64,000 bases of DNA, taken from NCBI RefSeq assembly GCF_001425625.1, contig NZ_LMCP01000001.1, forward strand, positions 435,430-499,429, read 5' to 3'. The position numbers were made by a program, and so were the translations under genes. The notes under the pieces were generated by a model that saw only the letters and a program-made list of their open reading frames with translations, did no database searches and was not told where the DNA came from. How positions within the stretch are numbered: the first letter of the stretch is position 1; each line of letters starts with the position of its first letter. Below, piece by piece: positions 54,437 through 64,000 of this stretch. The stretch comes from Mesorhizobium sp. Root102. GTDB lineage: Bacteria; Pseudomonadota; Alphaproteobacteria; Rhizobiales; Rhizobiaceae.

Positions 54437-55783
54437 TTAGCCGACGATCTTGTCGATTTGCGCTGCGAGTGCGTCCATCTCGGCCTGGACGTTGCCGGAA
54501 ACCAGCGCCTTGGAGATGCCGGACTGCAGGGCCAGCGTCACCTTGGCGTATTCGGGCGTGATCGGCCGTGCCGTGGCGCCGGTGAATACTTTTTCCAGGC
54601 TGGCCATGAACGGCTGTTCCTTCTTGATCTGTGCGTCCTGGAACAGCGCGGGGCGTGTCGGCGCCAGGCCGAAGTTCAGCGCGATGCGGTGCTGGGTCTC
54701 GGTCGACGACAGCCAGGTCAAGAGTTCGATCGCGGCTTCGCGCTGCTTCGAGTTGGCATTGACGCCGAGCTGGTAGCCGCCGAGGCAGGCCGAGCTCTTG
54801 CCGCCGGGGAATGACGGCAGCGGCGCGACGCCGACCTTGTCGACCACCTGGGAAGCCTTGGCGTCCTGGGCGATCGGGTAGACATAGGACCAGTTGCGCA
54901 TGAACATCGCTTTGCCCGAGGTGAAGGGCTGGCGCGACGGCTCCTCGTCCCAGGACAGCACGTCCTGGGGACTGATCTTGCCGGTGGCGATGGTGTCGTG
55001 CAGGAACTGGATCGCCTCCACCGCGCCCTTCTGGTTGATCAGCGACGACTTGCCGTCGGGTGCCAGGATCGCGCCGTTGTTGGAGGTGATGATCTCGACC
55101 GCGTCGCAGACCAAAACCTCGGCCTGCTTGCCTTGCCAGAGATAGCCGAAATCGATATCGCCGGCCTTCTGCGCGGCAGCCGCAATGGTCGCCATGTCGG
55201 CCCAGGTTTCCGGCACCTTGCCGCCATGCTTTTCCAGCACGTCCTTGCGGTAATAGAACATGCCCGAATCCATGAACCAGGGAAGGGCCGTGAGCTTGCC
55301 GCCATAGGTACAGGCATTGAGGGTTCCGGTGAAGTAGGCGCCGCGCTTGTCGGCCGGGAAGTACTCGTCGAGCGGCAACGCCCATCCGGCGGCGGCAAAG
55401 CCGGCGATCCAGATCACGTCCTGGCTGAAGACGTCGGGCGTGCCGGTGCGGCGGGCGAGTTGCTGCACCAGGCCCTGGTAGACCTCCGTCGAGGAACTCG
55501 GCGGCGGCAATTCGATGTTCTTGACCAGGACGCGGTCCTGCGATTCGTTGAAGGCCTTGATCAGGTCGCCGAAGGTCTCCTTGCCGAAGAAGGCGGCGCT
55601 GGCGAAGCTGATTTCGGCGCGTGACTGGGCACGAGCACGGCCAATGCCAAGGGATGTCCCTGCCCCGAACGCCGCCGCGCCGAGAAGGCCGGCGGAACCG
55701 ATGAGAAATTGCCGGCGATCGGCGATCGTCACATGACCCACAGGCTTAGGTGCGGCGGTCGGCCGTTTTTTCATGTCTGTCAT
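54437..55783 (-). CDS. Sugar ABC transporter substrate-binding protein (family 1), Tat-type signal
   Basis: A 448-residue exported protein. Its N-terminus carries DRRQFLIGSAGLLGAAAFGAG near residue 22, a twin-arginine-like signal, ending at ARAQS. The mature part is an SBP family 1 fold (maltose/trehalose/glycerol-phosphate type), seen in DVIWIAGFAAAGWALPLDEYF and LPWFMDSGMFYYRKDVLEKHG. ATG with AGGAGGAG upstream. It is the first gene of the eleven-gene operon, with an AT-rich regulatory region before it. Ligand not determinable; an oligosaccharide or glycoside is likely. Confidence 0.91.
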   Translation of the reverse strand: MTDMKKRPTAAPKPVGHVTIADRRQFLIGSAGLLGAAAFGAGTSLGIGRARAQSRAEISFASAAFFGKETFGDLIKAFNESQDRVLVKNIELPPPSSSTEVYQGLVQQLARRTGTPDVFSQDVIWIAGFAAAGWALPLDEYFPADKRGAYFTGTLNACTYGGKLTALPWFMDSGMFYYRKDVLEKHGGKVPETWADMATIAAAAQKAGDIDFGYLWQGKQAEVLVCDAVEIITSNNGAILAPDGKSSLINQKGAVEAIQFLHDTIATGKISPQDVLSWDEEPSRQPFTSGKAMFMRNWSYVYPIAQDAKASQVVDKVGVAPLPSFPGGKSSACLGGYQLGVNANSKQREAAIELLTWLSSTETQHRIALNFGLAPTRPALFQDAQIKKEQPFMASLEKVFTGATARPITPEYAKVTLALQSGISKALVSGNVQAEMDALAAQIDKIVG

Positions 55784-55833
55784 TTTCTCCTCCTAGGGCT
55801 GGCAGCCTCCCGATATCGCGCCAGCATTTTCGC

Positions 55834-55880
55834 ATGTTGTATAAAAATTTTACGCGCGTCAATATTTAAAATGTTGTATA
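55834..55880. promoter_or_regulatory. Repeats and candidate LacI operator between the sugar operon and Gfo/Idh-2
   Basis: The 10-base sequence ATGTTGTATA occurs at 55834-55843 and 55871-55880. Between them, TTTACGCGCGTCAA (55849-55862) is nearly palindromic around a central CpG, as LacI-family operators are. A related CGTACGTCAA lies before the LacI gene (59244-59253). The element sits in the divergent promoter region, so one regulator could control both sides. Confidence 0.5.
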
Positions 55881-55956
55881 GCCCTTTGCGAAAGCGATCC
55901 GTTACCGACCGGGCGGATTCGACAGACGATGACCGCGTTGGGAGGTACGATCGAAA

Positions 55957-57105
55957 ATGCACGGAAAATCAAAGACGAAGCTCGGGATCGGCGTCATCGG
56001 ATGCGGCAACATCTCGATGACCTACCTGCGCAATGCCGCTCTCTTCGGCGGCATCGAATTGCGCGCCTGCGCCGATATCTCGGCAGATATGGCGACGGTG
56101 CGGGCCAAGGAATATGGCATAAGGGCGCTCGGTGTCGATGCGTTGCTGGCCGATCCCGAGATCGATCTTGTCCTCAACCTGACCATTCCGGCTGCGCATT
56201 TCGACATTTCGTTTGCCGCGCTTTCGGCCGGCAAGCACGTCTTCACCGAAAAGCCGCTCGCCACCTCGGCCGCCGACGGACAACGCCTGGTCAACGAGGC
56301 GAGATCACGCGGCCTGCTGCTCGGCTCTGCGCCCGACACCTTCCTCGGTGCTGCCGGACGCCGCGCCCGCCGGCTGATGGACGACGGCGCCATCGGCCGC
56401 CCGGTCACCGGCACCGCCTTCATGATGGGCCGCGGGATGGAGCACTGGCATCCCAACCCGCAATTCTACTACCAGCCGGGCGGCGGCCCGGTGTTCGACA
56501 TGGGCCCCTACTATCTGACCATGCTGGTCAATCTGCTCGGTCCGGTCGAGCGCGTCATGGCGATGGCGACGCGCGGCCAGGAGGAGCGGCTGATATCAGC
56601 CGAGGGACCATTCAAGAACACCACGTTCAAGGTCGGCACGCCGACCAACGTGCTGTCGCTTCTCGAATTCCGCTCCGGCGCGACCGTCACCTTCGGCGCC
56701 TCTTGGGATGTCTTTCGCCACTCCAACCATCCGATCGAACTGCACGGCACGGAAGGCTCGCTGCGCCTGCCTGACCCCGATACGTTCGGCGGCACCGTGT
56801 CGCTGTCCGAACGCGGCGCCGAGTGGAGGGATTTCGCCAGCGAAGGTGAGCTCTACGGCGCCCGCAACTGGCCTTATGCGGCACCCGACCGCGCCAACTA
56901 CCGCATGCTCGGCGTCGCCGATCTGGTGCGCTCGCTTCAAAGCGGCAACGCGCCACGCGCCTCCGGCAGCCTTGCGCTGCATGTGCTGGAGATCATGGAG
57001 GCGATCCTGCGCTCCGGTGAAACACAGGGCTCGGTCGCCGTCGCGGGCGATGTCGTCCAGCCGGCCCTGCTGACCGAGGAAGAGGCAAGCGACCTGCTGG
57101 CCTGA
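55957..57105 (+). CDS. Gfo/Idh/MocA family oxidoreductase (2)
   Basis: A 382-residue oxidoreductase with GIGVIGCGNISMTYL near residue 10, a conserved EKPL near 97 and a C-terminal substrate domain with GPYYLTMLVNLLGP. It is divergent from the sugar operon and shares its control region; GGAGG lies 11 bases before the ATG. The first oxidoreductase of this type (50760-51836) is in the operon, so the two may act on different carbons or in opposite directions. It is followed after four bases by an esterase gene. Confidence 0.9.
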   Translation: MHGKSKTKLGIGVIGCGNISMTYLRNAALFGGIELRACADISADMATVRAKEYGIRALGVDALLADPEIDLVLNLTIPAAHFDISFAALSAGKHVFTEKPLATSAADGQRLVNEARSRGLLLGSAPDTFLGAAGRRARRLMDDGAIGRPVTGTAFMMGRGMEHWHPNPQFYYQPGGGPVFDMGPYYLTMLVNLLGPVERVMAMATRGQEERLISAEGPFKNTTFKVGTPTNVLSLLEFRSGATVTFGASWDVFRHSNHPIELHGTEGSLRLPDPDTFGGTVSLSERGAEWRDFASEGELYGARNWPYAAPDRANYRMLGVADLVRSLQSGNAPRASGSLALHVLEIMEAILRSGETQGSVAVAGDVVQPALLTEEEASDLLA

Positions 57106-57109
57106 GGGT

Positions 57110-58057
57110 ATGATCATGAAGCTCGATCCGGATGCGTTGCGCGTCCTCGAAATTGGTCGTGCAGCCGGCGGCGAGCCGTTCGAGACCGGCAGCGTGGCGG
57201 CGGCACGCGCCGCCTACAACGCCTCGTTCCCGACGCTACAGGGCGAGCGTGAGCCGGTCGCAACGACCTTGGAACAGCAGATCGACGGGCCGAACGGGCC
57301 TATTGCGCTCCGCATCCATCGCGGCATCGGCGCGCCGCAAACCGGGGCGCCGGCGCTGCTCTACCTGCATGGCGGGGGCTGGGTCATCGGCAATCTCGAT
57401 TCGCATGACGAGATCTGCCGCCTATTGGCCAATCTCGTTGGCGCCGTTGTCTGCCCCGACTACCGCCTGGCGCCGGAACACAAATTTCCCGCCGGGCTCG
57501 AGGATTGCTTGGCAACACTTCGCTTCATGGCCGAGAATGCCGCCGATCTCGGCATCGACAAGGCGCGCATCGGTGTTGCCGGCGACAGCGCCGGCGGCAA
57601 TCTCGCCGCCGTGCTGGCGCTGCTTGCCCGCGATGGGCTCGTTCCGCCGCTTGCCGCGCAGATCCTGATCTATCCCAACACCGATGCGCGGCAGACATCG
57701 GACAGCTACCGGCTTTTCGGCGAAGGCTTCGGACTTACGGCCGCCACCATGGCATGGTTCCGCGACCACTATGTACGAACACCCGACGACATCATGGACT
57801 GGCGCGTCTCGCCCTTGCTGGCGCCTGATCTCGCCGGCGTCACACCGGCATTCGTGGCGCTTGCCGGCTGCGATATCCTGGCCGACGAAGGGGCAGCCTA
57901 TGCAGCGCGCCTGCAAGCCGAAGGCGTGCCTGTGATCCTGCGGCAATGGCCGGGCCAGATCCACGGCTTCGTCTCGATGGGACGCCATATCCCTGCCGCG
58001 CGGCAAGCGGTGGCCGAGGCGACGGCGGCCTGGCGCCAATTCGACAAGGGGCCCTGA
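57110..58057 (+). CDS. Alpha/beta hydrolase, hormone-sensitive-lipase family
   Basis: A 315-residue carboxylesterase with the HSL-family oxyanion motif YLHGGGWVIG near residue 84 and nucleophile elbow GDSAGGNLAA near 159. An aspartate lies in CDILADEG near 255 and a histidine in QIHGFVSMG near 285, completing the triad. It may deacylate the sugar substrate. In-frame ATGs at 57110 and 57116 are both possible; the first follows GAGGGT. It ends just before the convergent LacI gene. Confidence 0.9.
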   Translation: MIMKLDPDALRVLEIGRAAGGEPFETGSVAAARAAYNASFPTLQGEREPVATTLEQQIDGPNGPIALRIHRGIGAPQTGAPALLYLHGGGWVIGNLDSHDEICRLLANLVGAVVCPDYRLAPEHKFPAGLEDCLATLRFMAENAADLGIDKARIGVAGDSAGGNLAAVLALLARDGLVPPLAAQILIYPNTDARQTSDSYRLFGEGFGLTAATMAWFRDHYVRTPDDIMDWRVSPLLAPDLAGVTPAFVALAGCDILADEGAAYAARLQAEGVPVILRQWPGQIHGFVSMGRHIPAARQAVAEATAAWRQFDKGP

Positions 58058-58067
58058 CCCCGAAAGA

Positions 58068-59102
58068 TCAGGCCGACTGACGCATCACCAGGGTGGCGCC
58101 GAGCTTGACCGTGCGAGCCAAGCTTTGCTTCGGCGGATCGGCCTCGTCCAGCAAGGCCAACAGGATCTCGACGCTGCGCCCGGCCATGGCGGTGAAATCT
58201 TGCGCCATGGTGGTCAGCGCCGGACAGGTGTAGCGGCTCAGCGGATGATCGTCATGCGCGGCAACCCGCAGATCGCAATCGGGCTTGCGGCCGACCTTCA
58301 GGCCGCGCGAGTACGCGGCCGCCATCACGCCAAAGGCGAGACGATCATTGGCGCACAGGATGGTGCGGCCGGGCAAGGTGCCGGCCTCCAGCATTTTTTC
58401 CGTCTGCTCATAGCCGATGCGTTCGAAGTCCCAGGTGTAGTCGCGCGCGGCCTCGATGACGGCCGGCTTGAACCCGGCGCTCTCCATCGCGACGATGTAG
58501 CTTTCCTGGCGTTCGCCGGAGTTGTGGTTGACATGCGGAATGTCGAGATAGATCGGCGGTTCGCCCGACCGGCACAGATAGTCGACGATGGTCGACACGC
58601 TCTGCCGGTTGTCGTTGCCGACGAACGGCGTATCGCCCTCGATATAGGTGTCGAAATAGACGATAGGAATGTCCTGTCCGAGCTTGTCGAAAACGCCGCG
58701 GTCGGAGGCCAGCCCAAGCGGGGCGATGATCGCACCGGCGACCTTGAGCGACAGCAGCGTCCTGACCGACTCCGCTTCCAGCTTCGGCGAGCCATGCGAG
58801 GAGATGACGATCGGCCAATAGCCCTCGTCGCGGCAGCGAAATTCGATACGGCTGACCATCTCGGCATAAAATGGATCGGTGATCGTCGGTACGACGATGC
58901 CAATGTTGCGGGTACGCTTGCGGTTGAGGTTGCGCGCGAAAAGGTTCGGCTGATAGTCCGAAGAGCGCAGCGCGGCTTCGATGCGCGCCCGCGTCGCCGG
59001 CTTCACGCTCGCCGGATCGTCGAAATACTTGGACAGCGTCGGCCGAGACACGCCACATGCCTGGGCGAAGTCATCCATCGTGCGGTGTGTCTTCTCCGCC
59101 AT
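58068..59102 (-). CDS. LacI family transcriptional regulator
   Basis: A 344-residue LacI protein: N-terminal helix-turn-helix (TMDDFAQACGVSRPTLSKYF, residues about 8-27), a hinge segment (NRKRTRNIGIVVP) and a type-I periplasmic-binding-like effector domain. The ATG at 59102 leaves the usual short leader before the HTH; the ORF's 59183 start would add 27 unconserved residues. It is the likely regulator of the adjacent sugar operon, as YcjW is for the E. coli ycj cluster; the inducer is probably the imported or 3-keto sugar (inference). Confidence 0.92.
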   Translation of the reverse strand: MAEKTHRTMDDFAQACGVSRPTLSKYFDDPASVKPATRARIEAALRSSDYQPNLFARNLNRKRTRNIGIVVPTITDPFYAEMVSRIEFRCRDEGYWPIVISSHGSPKLEAESVRTLLSLKVAGAIIAPLGLASDRGVFDKLGQDIPIVYFDTYIEGDTPFVGNDNRQSVSTIVDYLCRSGEPPIYLDIPHVNHNSGERQESYIVAMESAGFKPAVIEAARDYTWDFERIGYEQTEKMLEAGTLPGRTILCANDRLAFGVMAAAYSRGLKVGRKPDCDLRVAAHDDHPLSRYTCPALTTMAQDFTAMAGRSVEILLALLDEADPPKQSLARTVKLGATLVMRQSA

Positions 59103-59510
59103 CGATATTTCAGGTCCCCTTGCCGTCATTGCCGACACGATTGGGCTGTCACCAGTCATGCGACCGTTGACCGGAAGCGGCAATGCGTGAGCGAACTTAT
59201 TCAGTCAAATTTTTACAGTTCCCAATACAGCGCAAAAATATTGCGTACGTCAAATAATTTATTGACGCCGCGAAGCTGGCAATACAGGCTTCGAGGTACA
59301 AAACGGGGCATGGCGCGTATCGTCGGCTCGGCGATCAAGGGATTGGTTTCGAACGCAAGATTGCCGCTCAGCCATCAGCAAGGCTCCAGCTTGCCAAATG
59401 CCACCATGCCGCCCATACAGCTGAGCAATCGCCGCCCGAGGTGGTGGTCCGCCTCTCCTTCGATTTTGCCAGGGATACTGTCTAATGTCTGCGACGCTGT
59501 GGTCAAAGCC
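59103..59510. other. Intergenic region between the LacI regulator and rsgA
   Basis: No gene was identified in these 408 bases. The left part (59190-59270) is AT-rich and holds the palindromes described separately, which suits the LacI promoter. The right part has host-like GC and is open in frame with rsgA, but without RsgA-like sequence until about 59520. Confidence 0.5.
59231..59266. promoter_or_regulatory. Palindromes in the LacI promoter region
   Basis: CGCAAAAATATTGCG (59231-59245) has five-base inverted ends, and GTCAAATAATTTATTGAC (59249-59266) is a 14-of-18 palindrome. They sit 129-164 bases upstream of the LacI start. The overlapping CGTACGTCAA (59244-59253) matches 8 of 10 bases of a sequence at 55853-55862, which suggests autoregulation by the same protein. 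Confidence 0.45.
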
Positions 59511-60536
59511 GTGACGGATCACTCCACGCCATCGCTTGCCAGCCTGGGCTGGACGGAATTTTTTGGCGACCAGCTCGAGCCCGGCGAAGCCAATCTTATC
59601 CCGACGCGGATCGCCTCGGTCCATCGCGACCGCCTGACCGGCCTGTCCCAGGCAGGGCCATTCGATCTGACGCTGCCGGCGCAGGCCAACACCGGCGACT
59701 ATGCCGTCGGCGACTGGGTGCTGGTTGATGGGCATGACCACCTTGTGCAGCGCCGCCTGAACCGCAAGACGGTGCTGGAACGCCGCACCCAAGGCGGCAG
59801 GGTGCCGCAGCTCGCCGCGGCCAATGTCGACACGTTGTTCATCGTCACCTCCTGCAATGCCGACTTCAATCCCGCCCGCCTCGAGCGCTATCTGGCGCTG
59901 GCCAACGAGGCCGGAACGACGCCGGTGATTTTGCTGACCAAGGCCGATACCGCTGAAGACGCCGAGACGTATGAAAGGCGGGCTGCCGCGTTGCAGCGTG
60001 GATTGCCGGTGGTGATGCTGAATCCCCGCACATCGGATGCCGCGACCGCGCTCGCCGCATGGTGCGGTGCAGGCCAGACGGTGGCGCTGATCGGCTCTTC
60101 CGGCGTCGGCAAATCGACACTGGTCAACACGCTGGCCGGATCGGCGCAGCAATCGCCGCAACAGACCGGAGGCATTCGCGAGCACGATTCCAAGGGACGC
60201 CACACCACCACGTCGCGATCGCTGCACGCCATTGCCGGCGGCGGCTGGGTGATCGACACGCCGGGAATGCGAACGCTGCAGGTCAGCGACGTCGCCTCCG
60301 GCATCGACACGCTGTTTGCCGAAATCACCGAACTCGCGCCGCTGTGCAAGTTCCGCGACTGCACGCATGTGCACGAGCCGGGCTGCGCGGTGCAGGCGGC
60401 CCTAAAGGCCGGAACGCTCGATCCGGAGCGCCTTGCCCGCTGGCGCAAACTGTCCGACGAAAACCAGAACAACACACCGGTCCAGAGCGGGCCGCGCGGA
60501 GCCAAGTCTCCTGGCGGTCGCGGAAAGAGGCGTTGA
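59511..60536 (+). CDS. rsgA: Ribosome small subunit-dependent GTPase RsgA
   Basis: A 341-residue circularly permuted GTPase: after an OB domain comes the G4 motif LLTKAD near residue 144, then G1 GSSGVGKST near 196, G3 DTPGMR near 249 and a zinc-binding CKFRDCTHVHEPGC near 279. RsgA helps mature the 30S subunit. The frame continues upstream to 58125 through the LacI gene region; I take the GTG at 59511, just before the first family-like residues, but a GTG at 59499 is also possible and no ribosome-binding site decides it. Confidence 0.92.
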   Translation: MTDHSTPSLASLGWTEFFGDQLEPGEANLIPTRIASVHRDRLTGLSQAGPFDLTLPAQANTGDYAVGDWVLVDGHDHLVQRRLNRKTVLERRTQGGRVPQLAAANVDTLFIVTSCNADFNPARLERYLALANEAGTTPVILLTKADTAEDAETYERRAAALQRGLPVVMLNPRTSDAATALAAWCGAGQTVALIGSSGVGKSTLVNTLAGSAQQSPQQTGGIREHDSKGRHTTTSRSLHAIAGGGWVIDTPGMRTLQVSDVASGIDTLFAEITELAPLCKFRDCTHVHEPGCAVQAALKAGTLDPERLARWRKLSDENQNNTPVQSGPRGAKSPGGRGKRR

Positions 60537-60560
60537 GGGGCGGGACGCAGGCCCCTTGTT

Positions 60561-61100
60561 TCAGAGCCGCGCGGTACCGAAGATCCGATCCCAAAGCGCC
60601 GACGTGACACCGAAATTGGCCGTTTCGTCGATGTGATGGTGCACGGCATGGCGACGCTTGAGCGTGTAGAGATAGCTCGGATGGGTTGGATGCCAATGAT
60701 GAATCATGTGGTGGACGCTGATGTACCAGAGATATCCCAGCATCAGCCCGCAGCTTACCGCGCTCGCGGTTGCGAAGTCCGAGACCGCCCAAACGGGCAC
60801 AAACGCGACCAGGGCATGCACCCCGAGGCTGAGCCAGGTCGGCGTGCCCACCGAACTGCGCTCCTCGACATGGTGACGATCATGCAGGTCCTTGATGTAG
60901 GGGATGTGGTGAAGAACGAACCTGTGCAGGAGGTATTCGGTCAGCGTCCAGAGGCCGAGACAGGCGAGGACCGTGCCGATCCAGCCTGGCGCACTCTCTT
61001 CGCCGGCCTCGAGCAGCCCTGCCACTGCCAGCACGGCGATCACCAGCGGATACACCACGAAGTCGCTATAATAGCCGATAAGACCGAGTTGCATCGTCAC
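60561..61100 (-). CDS. Fatty acid hydroxylase / sterol desaturase family membrane protein
   Basis: A 179-residue membrane protein with three or four hydrophobic helices and the histidine clusters of the di-iron family: LHRFVLHH near residue 58, DRHHVEE near 74, HHMIHHWHPTH near 128 and KRRHAVHHH near 148. These bind two irons and hydroxylate or desaturate lipid-like substrates. At 179 residues it is at the short end of the family. It is convergent with rsgA. Substrate unknown. Confidence 0.88.
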   Translation of the reverse strand: MTMQLGLIGYYSDFVVYPLVIAVLAVAGLLEAGEESAPGWIGTVLACLGLWTLTEYLLHRFVLHHIPYIKDLHDRHHVEERSSVGTPTWLSLGVHALVAFVPVWAVSDFATASAVSCGLMLGYLWYISVHHMIHHWHPTHPSYLYTLKRRHAVHHHIDETANFGVTSALWDRIFGTARL

Positions 61101-61267
61101 CTAGCCTTCGTGCCGCCAAATAAGCGATGGTGTCACATTGCCGGACTCGCGAGTGAGGTGCAATGCAGACGCGCCAGACATAGCGTCGCAATCCCTTGGT
61201 GCAAGGTTCGCGTCAACGATTCAAGGACCATCGGCAGGCTGCCGGCTTCGCAGACGGGACGTATAAA

Positions 61268-61738
61268 ATGGCAAAACGCAGCGCGGGATTGCTGATCTAT
61301 CGCCGCAGCGACGGCGATCTCAGGGTGCTGCTGGTCCACCCAGGCGGACCGTTCTGGGCGAAGAAGGACGATGGTGCGTGGTCGATACCGAAAGGTCTTG
61401 TCGACGAGAATGAGGACGAGTTGACGGCAGCGCAACGCGAGACCGAGGAAGAGCTCGGCGTCAAGGTCGATGGCTCCTTCGAGCGTCTCGGCGACTACAG
61501 GCAACCGGGCGGCAAGATCGTCTCGGCCTGGTCTGTCGAGGCGACCATCGACATCGATGTGGCCACCATCAAGAGCAACAGCTTCACCATGGAATGGCCG
61601 CCAAGGTCGGGATCCCTCAAGGCGTTCCCAGAGGTCGACAAAGCGGGGTGGTTCACCTTGCCCGAGGCCGAAGTGAAGATCCTCGTGGGGCAGCGCCCGA
61701 TGCTTTTGGATTTTGCCAGGCAACAAGGCGCCGGATGA
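61268..61738 (+). CDS. Nudix hydrolase
   Basis: A 156-residue Nudix protein. The G-x5-E-x7-RE-x2-EE-x-G box starts at the glycine of KGLVDEN near residue 43 and contains RETEEELG, so all catalytic acids are present. The opening AKRSAGLLIYRR and the WFTLPEAE near the C-terminus are typical. Related small Nudix proteins clean up or hydrolyse nucleoside diphosphate derivatives; the substrate here is unknown. ATG at 61268; an open frame upstream to 61196 lacks family sequence. Confidence 0.9.
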   Translation: MAKRSAGLLIYRRSDGDLRVLLVHPGGPFWAKKDDGAWSIPKGLVDENEDELTAAQRETEEELGVKVDGSFERLGDYRQPGGKIVSAWSVEATIDIDVATIKSNSFTMEWPPRSGSLKAFPEVDKAGWFTLPEAEVKILVGQRPMLLDFARQQGAG

Positions 61739-61748
61739 TCCGCAGCCC

Positions 61749-63973
<2,225 letters not shown>

Positions 63974-64000
63974 GTCCTGCTCCTCCTGACCATCAGCTGT

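Noticed and set aside
53508..55385. 625-codon frame extending the MalF-type permease upstream
   Set aside because: The extension lies within the binding-protein gene in a different frame and has no family sequence.
58053..58075. Short hairpin GGCCCTGA/TCAGGCC between the esterase and LacI genes
   Set aside because: Stem is interrupted and there is no T run; convergent gap is only ten bases, so it may be coding constraint.
58125..60536. 803-codon frame that could be read as a fusion with RsgA
   Set aside because: The first 460 codons run antisense to the LacI gene and through its promoter; only the part from about 59511 looks like protein of a known family.

Overview
The window is high-GC chromosomal DNA from an alphaproteobacterium of the Hyphomicrobiales, most likely Mesorhizobium or a close relative. 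The evidence is the type-II lumazine synthase under an FMN riboswitch, a short FtsZ2-type paralog, a rhizobial dctA/dctBD locus, a fused class II aldolase/short-chain dehydrogenase, and dense, overlapping ABC-transporter operons. I saw no tRNA, rRNA, CRISPR array, transposase or prophage gene. Family assignments come from reading motifs by eye; no database search was possible.

Layout. 1-2186: a partial TetR regulator with a large operator, then an acyl-CoA synthetase. 2384-12709: a sugar-salvage region with a SorC-type regulator, a fused aldolase/dehydrogenase, a ribose-type ABC transporter, mtnK and mtnA. The most economical reading is uptake and cleavage of 5-methylthioribose or 5-deoxyribose. 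12720-16528: an Lrp/MFS pair, FMN riboswitch plus ribH2, and class II fructose-bisphosphate aldolase. 16589-23988: a five-gene operon (SWIM zinc finger, DUF5691, MoxR-type AAA+, DUF5682, VWA) of unknown biological role, followed upstream by a short ftsZ paralog (24173-25210). 25603-29040: a GntR regulator, a glutamine-synthetase-family ligase and an atypical SDR, with an AT-rich gene-free patch in between.

29193-40844: a peptidoglycan-recycling locus. An RpiR/MurR-type repressor is divergent from murA and a BadF-type amino-sugar kinase. These are followed by murQ, an oligopeptide-type ABC transporter, a YfeW-like serine hydrolase and anmK. Two identical 15-bp palindromes mark the two promoters. 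40845-46203: a GNAT gene, then dctD-dctB divergent from dctA, with a near-ideal sigma-54 promoter and palindromic activator sites.

46278-59102: an eleven-gene sugar or glycoside catabolic operon (ABC transporter, Gfo/Idh oxidoreductase, two xylose-isomerase-like TIM barrels, hydrolase, Rpe-like epimerase, ROK kinase, ABC ATPase). Opposite it lie a second Gfo/Idh enzyme and an esterase, plus a LacI regulator. The layout resembles the E. coli ycj cluster. 59511-63973: rsgA, a fatty-acid-hydroxylase-family membrane protein, a Nudix hydrolase, and pobA-pcaB for 4-hydroxybenzoate/protocatechuate degradation.
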